Assembly (NCBI RefSeq): GCF_003576645.1
Contig: NC_044925.1
Span: 204,083-268,082 of the forward strand
DNA: 64,000 nucleotides
Source of the DNA: Ipomoea triloba
Lineage: Eukaryota; Streptophyta; Magnoliopsida; Solanales; Convolvulaceae
Direction: 5' to 3'
Positions within the stretch are counted from its first letter, which is position 1. The number at the start of each line of letters is the position of its first letter. This document shows, piece after piece, positions 60,180 to 64,000 of this stretch. A model generated the notes under the pieces. That model searched no databases. It saw only the letters and a list, made by a program, of their open reading frames with translations, and had not been told where the DNA came from. A program made the position numbers and the translations under genes.

Positions 60180-60600
60180 TTTGGACTCTAATTGGGGCTG
60201 GTTGTCAAAAAGATCCTAAATTTACTAGTGGCTTCATTGTGTTTAGGCACCAACCTTGTGTTCGATCTATGTCAAGACTAAGCATATATATTGAGCCTGA
60301 CTACCACTTTGTTCATGATAAGGTCGCGTCTAGTGAGTTTCTTGTTAACTTCATCTTAAGGATTAGTTGTCTAGCATTTTTACTAAACTTTTACATGCTC
60401 TTCAATTCAGTTTGCGTTTCTTCGAGATAAGCTTCAGGTTGTTAGTCGACAACCTTGTGTTTGAGGGGAGTGTTAGGATTTAGGACTCTATAATCCTAGT
60501 CGTATATATAGTAGTTAGTTTATATTATGTGTATTTAAGGGCACATCTCATGTAACCTATTGTGATTGGTATTCAAGAATCCTGTTCTTATCTAGGTGAA
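60180..60600 (+). mobile_element. Copia 3' fragment: RNase H end plus partial LTR
   Basis: TLIGAGCQKDPKFTSGFIVF resembles the start of copia RNase H in degenerate form. IEPDYHFVHDKVASSEFLVN matches its final part, and frame-shifted sequence to about 60468 matches the usual polyprotein end. TGTTAGGATTTAGGACTC at 60469 then looks like the 5' end of an LTR, continuing with TATTTAAGGGCACATC. No partner LTR or target duplication was seen. It lies about 200 bp upstream of the unknown gene's start. Confidence 0.72.
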
Positions 60601-61514
60601 ATGAGTTGGTAAACTAGCCTAAGTACCTATAACCTCATCACAATCGCCTCACAATTGTTGTTTGAATGTGCCCTTTGGGTAGAGCAAGTTGGTAAACCAT
60701 ATCATAAGTTGCCCATGACCGGCTCAAACCAATAAAGCTAATGGATAGCTCTAACAAGAAGTAATCAAATTTTACCAAATTGAAAAAGTCAATAAATCGC
60801 TCCCTACTTGATACATTATAGTTGCTAACGCAATTACTCAACCAACTTAAAAATGATTAGTGTATTTACTAGCTCAACTAATAAAGCTAATGGATATTGA
60901 TCTTGTATTCCTAACACAATTTTTATTTGTGAAAGCTCATGACGTACTATTACTCAATGGTGTACATGGAATAAATCCGACAATACCCATACAATTTATC
61001 AAAATTTTAATTCTGATCATCTTAATCATTTTGAGTTAAATAAGATTTCTAACAATAATATATTCAATTTAAATAAAGTAGTTCAAATCGAATAGTTGGT
61101 ATAAGTACATAAAATATCTACATCTAAATATCTAATCTATACTCCATTATTCATCCCTTTCCAATCCTTATCAACAAGTAATCCCTCACTTCCTATAGCT
61201 TCACAGTTACATTTTAATCTTTCCTGATTCCAATGTAAAGAATACATATGGGAGAATCCTATCTGGATATAGATATCCGTATATCACATAATGCATGCTT
61301 TATACACAAAATTCCAAAAGAAAAGGGAAAAAAAAGGCAACCAAACATAACATTCCACAATTTAGGTGCCAATGCAAAAGTACACTGTACAAAACTACAA
61401 AGCAGTGTATTTTTCTTAAATTATAATACATTTATATATCATAGTTTTTGAGTACAATGTTTGTAAAGTTGTATGATATTCATAATTGGACATAAACTTT
61501 TATTTGATTTGTAT

Positions 61515-61547
<33 letters not shown>

Positions 61548-62700
61548 ATATCTGATGTTACAACTATATTCATATCAACTTTGGATTTATTCTATATATG
61601 TATAGTGAACTACTTGAAAGAACCATATTCTAGGCCACTATGCATGCTGAGCCAATGAGCTTACTGCACCCTTTTAGTGAGAAGCATATATAAAGTAGAA
61701 TTCCAAGATATATATAAAACAAATAATAAGCAGATTCAAAGTGTAGAGTTTTGTGGAATATAATCTGATTCGATAATTAGTAATTGATTATTTTTATTTA
61801 GAGAAAAAGTTTACTGTTGTAATGTTGTTACATGGAGATTTATTTTAAGTGAAGTATGTTTTGTAATTTTAGTCAGTAAAGAATCAAAATGAGATAAACA
61901 TGTCTATGTTGTCTATAAGTCTATAATTGATCAGTTCAAATCGAGAAGGATAATAGATAAACTTTTATAGGATGTCAAATTTAGAACCATGCATGTAAGC
62001 CAACTATTATTACTGGACTACTTGTACATGAAGAAACTTGAATAGTAGGAACCTGATTTTTCCTGCTTTTGATTCTTGGCCTTTCTATGCAACAAGTAGA
62101 CACTTGAAGCACATATGCTTTATGGCTACTTAAGTTTAAGAGAATAACTCATTCCAAAAAACAAATTCAATAGGTAGTGGGATCAGAGAACTCAGATAAC
62201 TCTAAGCCACAATGCTCACGCACTTATCAATGATAGGTATCTCAGGTAGCTCATTATTGACGTATATTGACCCTTTTTATTTAAGCTAGCTAGTCAGCTA
62301 TCGGCAATTTAGAACGTTTTATCTTTTTGCATGTGATCATTTATCTGTTGGGGAACTATTCAAAGGAGTTTATATTATATTCTAACACATAGGATAATCT
62401 TACCCAAAATGTTCATTATTCTAACACGCACAGGAAGTAAGAATTTTTTTTTAACATTAAAACGGCATCGTTTTGGATCGTGGTCCACACAACACATAAT
62501 AATTTGCCCTTGTCTCTTTGCTAGTGATGCCCAAATACTTGCCCTTTATACAAAATAATGTATGGTGTATAGTCCACACAGTTTTGTAGACCATTTGCTA
62601 ATTCTCCAAATTCATACTTGCTTAAAAAAAAGTTCTATTGGACCCATTATTTTTTTGTTAAAAATCATTAGCTTAGAAGCCCAAAATTTAGATTTTGTTT
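60601..62700. other. AT-rich intergenic region
   Basis: Contains a (TA)n repeat at about 61518-61546 and no convincing gene. The right end is the promoter region of the PPR gene. Short ORFs here resemble no known proteins. Confidence 0.5.
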
Positions 62701-63086
62701 GTTCTGAAATGGGCTTAGGCCCAAATCCAACTCATCGAAGTAGAGCTCCATTCCCATCTCTACTCCAACTTCTCCGGTCGTCACTTGCCTCCCCGCCACC
62801 ACCCCCAACCACCGCGATCGTGGAGGTAACTCAATACTTGTACTAGCTTAACTTTTGCATTTCGATTTTGTCACAAACGACATCTTCTGTTAGAAACCTT
62901 AACTCGCGAGAGAGTGAATACTGAAATCTACAACTTATTTCATTGGCTGCACTTTGAGAAATCGCGTTTTGGTCCATAACGAAGGAGAGAATCAATCGTT
63001 TTGCTCTAAATTGTGGATTTTTCAGTTTTATTTTGTTGATTGTGAGAATTGTAGCTTCAACAGCAAACGAAATTTGATTTCAGTCA
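62701..63086 (+). promoter_or_regulatory. PPR gene 5'UTR with a probable intron
   Basis: A CT-rich leader from about 62740 ends at GTGGAG/GTAACT (donor near 62827). A strong acceptor TTTGATTTCAG ends at 63083, three bases before the ATG. A leader intron of about 256 bp is therefore likely. Confidence 0.55.
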
Positions 63087-64000
63087 ATGTCTGCTCAAGC
63101 ATTTTTCAAAACTGTGAAACGAGTTTTCCCCAAGAAATCTGATGCAGAAATTGCCAGTTCCATCTCAAAAACCCTAATTAAATCTACCCGGAATGGCCTA
63201 GATATCAACCCCTCTTTAATTTCCAGTATCAACCCCCAAGTGGCCCGCATTGTTCTCTCCAACCCCCATGTCCCACACCTTTCTTGCTTAAACTTCTTCA
63301 AATTCCTCCAAAACAACAAGTCTTTGACAGTCAGCAAACCTGATCTTCAAGCACACATAATCCTTGTTTTGCGCTTGTTTAAAGCCAGGAACTTCAATCA
63401 AGGGAAGGAAATATTGAATGCTGTTGCTGCTGATGATAGTCTTAGACGCCCGGTGTCAGAAATAGCAGATTTAGTGAGGGAGAATAATGGAAATCCAAAG
63501 ATGGTTGTAAAACTGATGGATATGTTGCTTCGGGTTTATGTTGATAACATGAGGTTTAAGGAAGCTGAGGAGGTTTTTGACTATTTGAAGAATAATGAGT
63601 TTGAGATTGATGACAGATCTTGCATGGTTTACTTGCTTGCAGTTAAAAGATCGAATCAATTTCACTCCATGTTTGAGTTTTTCCAGAAGATGGTGAAGGC
63701 AAATGTGAAGATTACAGTTTATTCAATGACAATGGTGATTGATGGATTGTGTAAAAGGGGAGAAGTGGATAAAGCAAGAAAATTGATGGATGACATGCTT
63801 TGTAGAGGTGTAAAACCTAATGAATATACTTATAATATGTTGTTGGATGGGCATGTGAAGAATTCAGACCTTGGGGCTGTAAAAGAAATTTTAGATGAGA
63901 TGGAGAAGGAAGGAATGGAGCTCAATGCTACAAGCTACACGGTTCTAATAGAAGGTTATTCAAACTTGGGGAATTTTGAAGAGGCTGAGAAATTGTTCGA
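63087..64000 (+). CDS. Pentatricopeptide-repeat protein, P class, 3'-partial
   Basis: An open frame from ATG 63087 to the window end (304 codons so far), with no stop. PPR proteins bind organellar RNA and direct its processing, stability or translation. The N terminus MSAQAFFKTVKRVFPKKSDA is basic and could be a mitochondrial or plastid targeting peptide. The pre-repeat region contains NPHVPHLSCLNFFKFLQNNK. Clear 35-residue repeats follow: VYSMTMVIDGLCKRGEVDKA with RKLMDDMLCRGVKPNEYTYN, then MLLDGHVKNSDLGAVKEILD with EMEKEGMELNATSYTVLIEG, then YSNLGNFEEAEKLF. Position-6 and -34 type residues (N, T, D, S) are as in P-class proteins. No E or DYW domain is seen yet. The target RNA cannot be named. 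Confidence 0.93.
   Translation, partial: MSAQAFFKTVKRVFPKKSDAEIASSISKTLIKSTRNGLDINPSLISSINPQVARIVLSNPHVPHLSCLNFFKFLQNNKSLTVSKPDLQAHIILVLRLFKARNFNQGKEILNAVAADDSLRRPVSEIADLVRENNGNPKMVVKLMDMLLRVYVDNMRFKEAEEVFDYLKNNEFEIDDRSCMVYLLAVKRSNQFHSMFEFFQKMVKANVKITVYSMTMVIDGLCKRGEVDKARKLMDDMLCRGVKPNEYTYNMLLDGHVKNSDLGAVKEILDEMEKEGMELNATSYTVLIEGYSNLGNFEEAEKLF

Noticed and set aside
63095..63337. Reverse-strand ORF of 80 residues
   Set aside because: Antisense to the PPR coding frame.

Overview
This window is plant nuclear DNA, most likely from a eudicot and probably an asterid. Genes have many short exons with GT..AG introns, intergenic DNA is AT-rich, and the repeats are typical plant retroelements, MULE and hAT DNA transposons, hairpin MITEs and a SINE. 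The genus is not provable from the sequence alone. No RNA genes, CRISPR arrays or bacterial-type operons were seen. Single N bases at 1661, 24565, 41916 and 57375 mark assembly joins.

Layout. (1) 208-4944 (+): C-terminal part of an SCD2-like coiled-coil protein. (2) 7071-10119 (+): TRAPP subunit of the Bet3/Trs33 (TRAPPC6) type. (3) 11616-15009 (-): PIG-L de-N-acetylase of GPI-anchor synthesis. (4) 15372-18581 (+): CAND2/TPRA1-like multi-pass membrane protein. (5) 19100-20327 (-): plastid acyl carrier protein. (6) 23885-28330 (+): VAP27-type ER membrane protein. (7) 28963-31742 (-): mitochondrial CRM-domain splicing factor of the CAF type. (8) 33570-48304 (-): HASTY/exportin-5, about 22 exons. 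(9) 50165-54747: full-length Mutator-like element with long terminal inverted repeats, a target duplication and a nearly intact transposase. (10) 54927-56884 (+): organellar ribosomal protein S16. (11) 59393-59974 (-): plant protein of unknown function. (12) 63087-64000 (+): pentatricopeptide-repeat protein that runs off the window.

The genes are ordinary housekeeping genes and do not form one pathway. Several concern membrane traffic (SCD2-like, TRAPPC6, VAP27), others lipid or GPI metabolism (PIG-L, ACP), organelle gene expression (CRM factor, RPS16, PPR) and small-RNA export (HASTY). The TRAPPC6 / CAND2 / ACP order matches, from memory, Arabidopsis At3g05000-At3g05010-At3g05020, suggesting conserved microsynteny.

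Two themes stand out. First, three of the four N bases are flanked by practically identical direct copies of 1.2-3.4 kb. They duplicate exons of the SCD2-like gene, HASTY and RPS16, and look like unmerged contig ends rather than biology. Second, introns and spacers hold well-preserved transposons with readable target-site duplications: a MULE whose transposase is interrupted by one TAG codon before its zinc knuckle, a 5'-truncated LINE, two hAT-like elements, a SINE pair with a MITE nested in one copy, two copies of a hairpin MITE, a Helitron-like 3' end, and an unexplained array of a CTTAAGGTGCGT-like motif.
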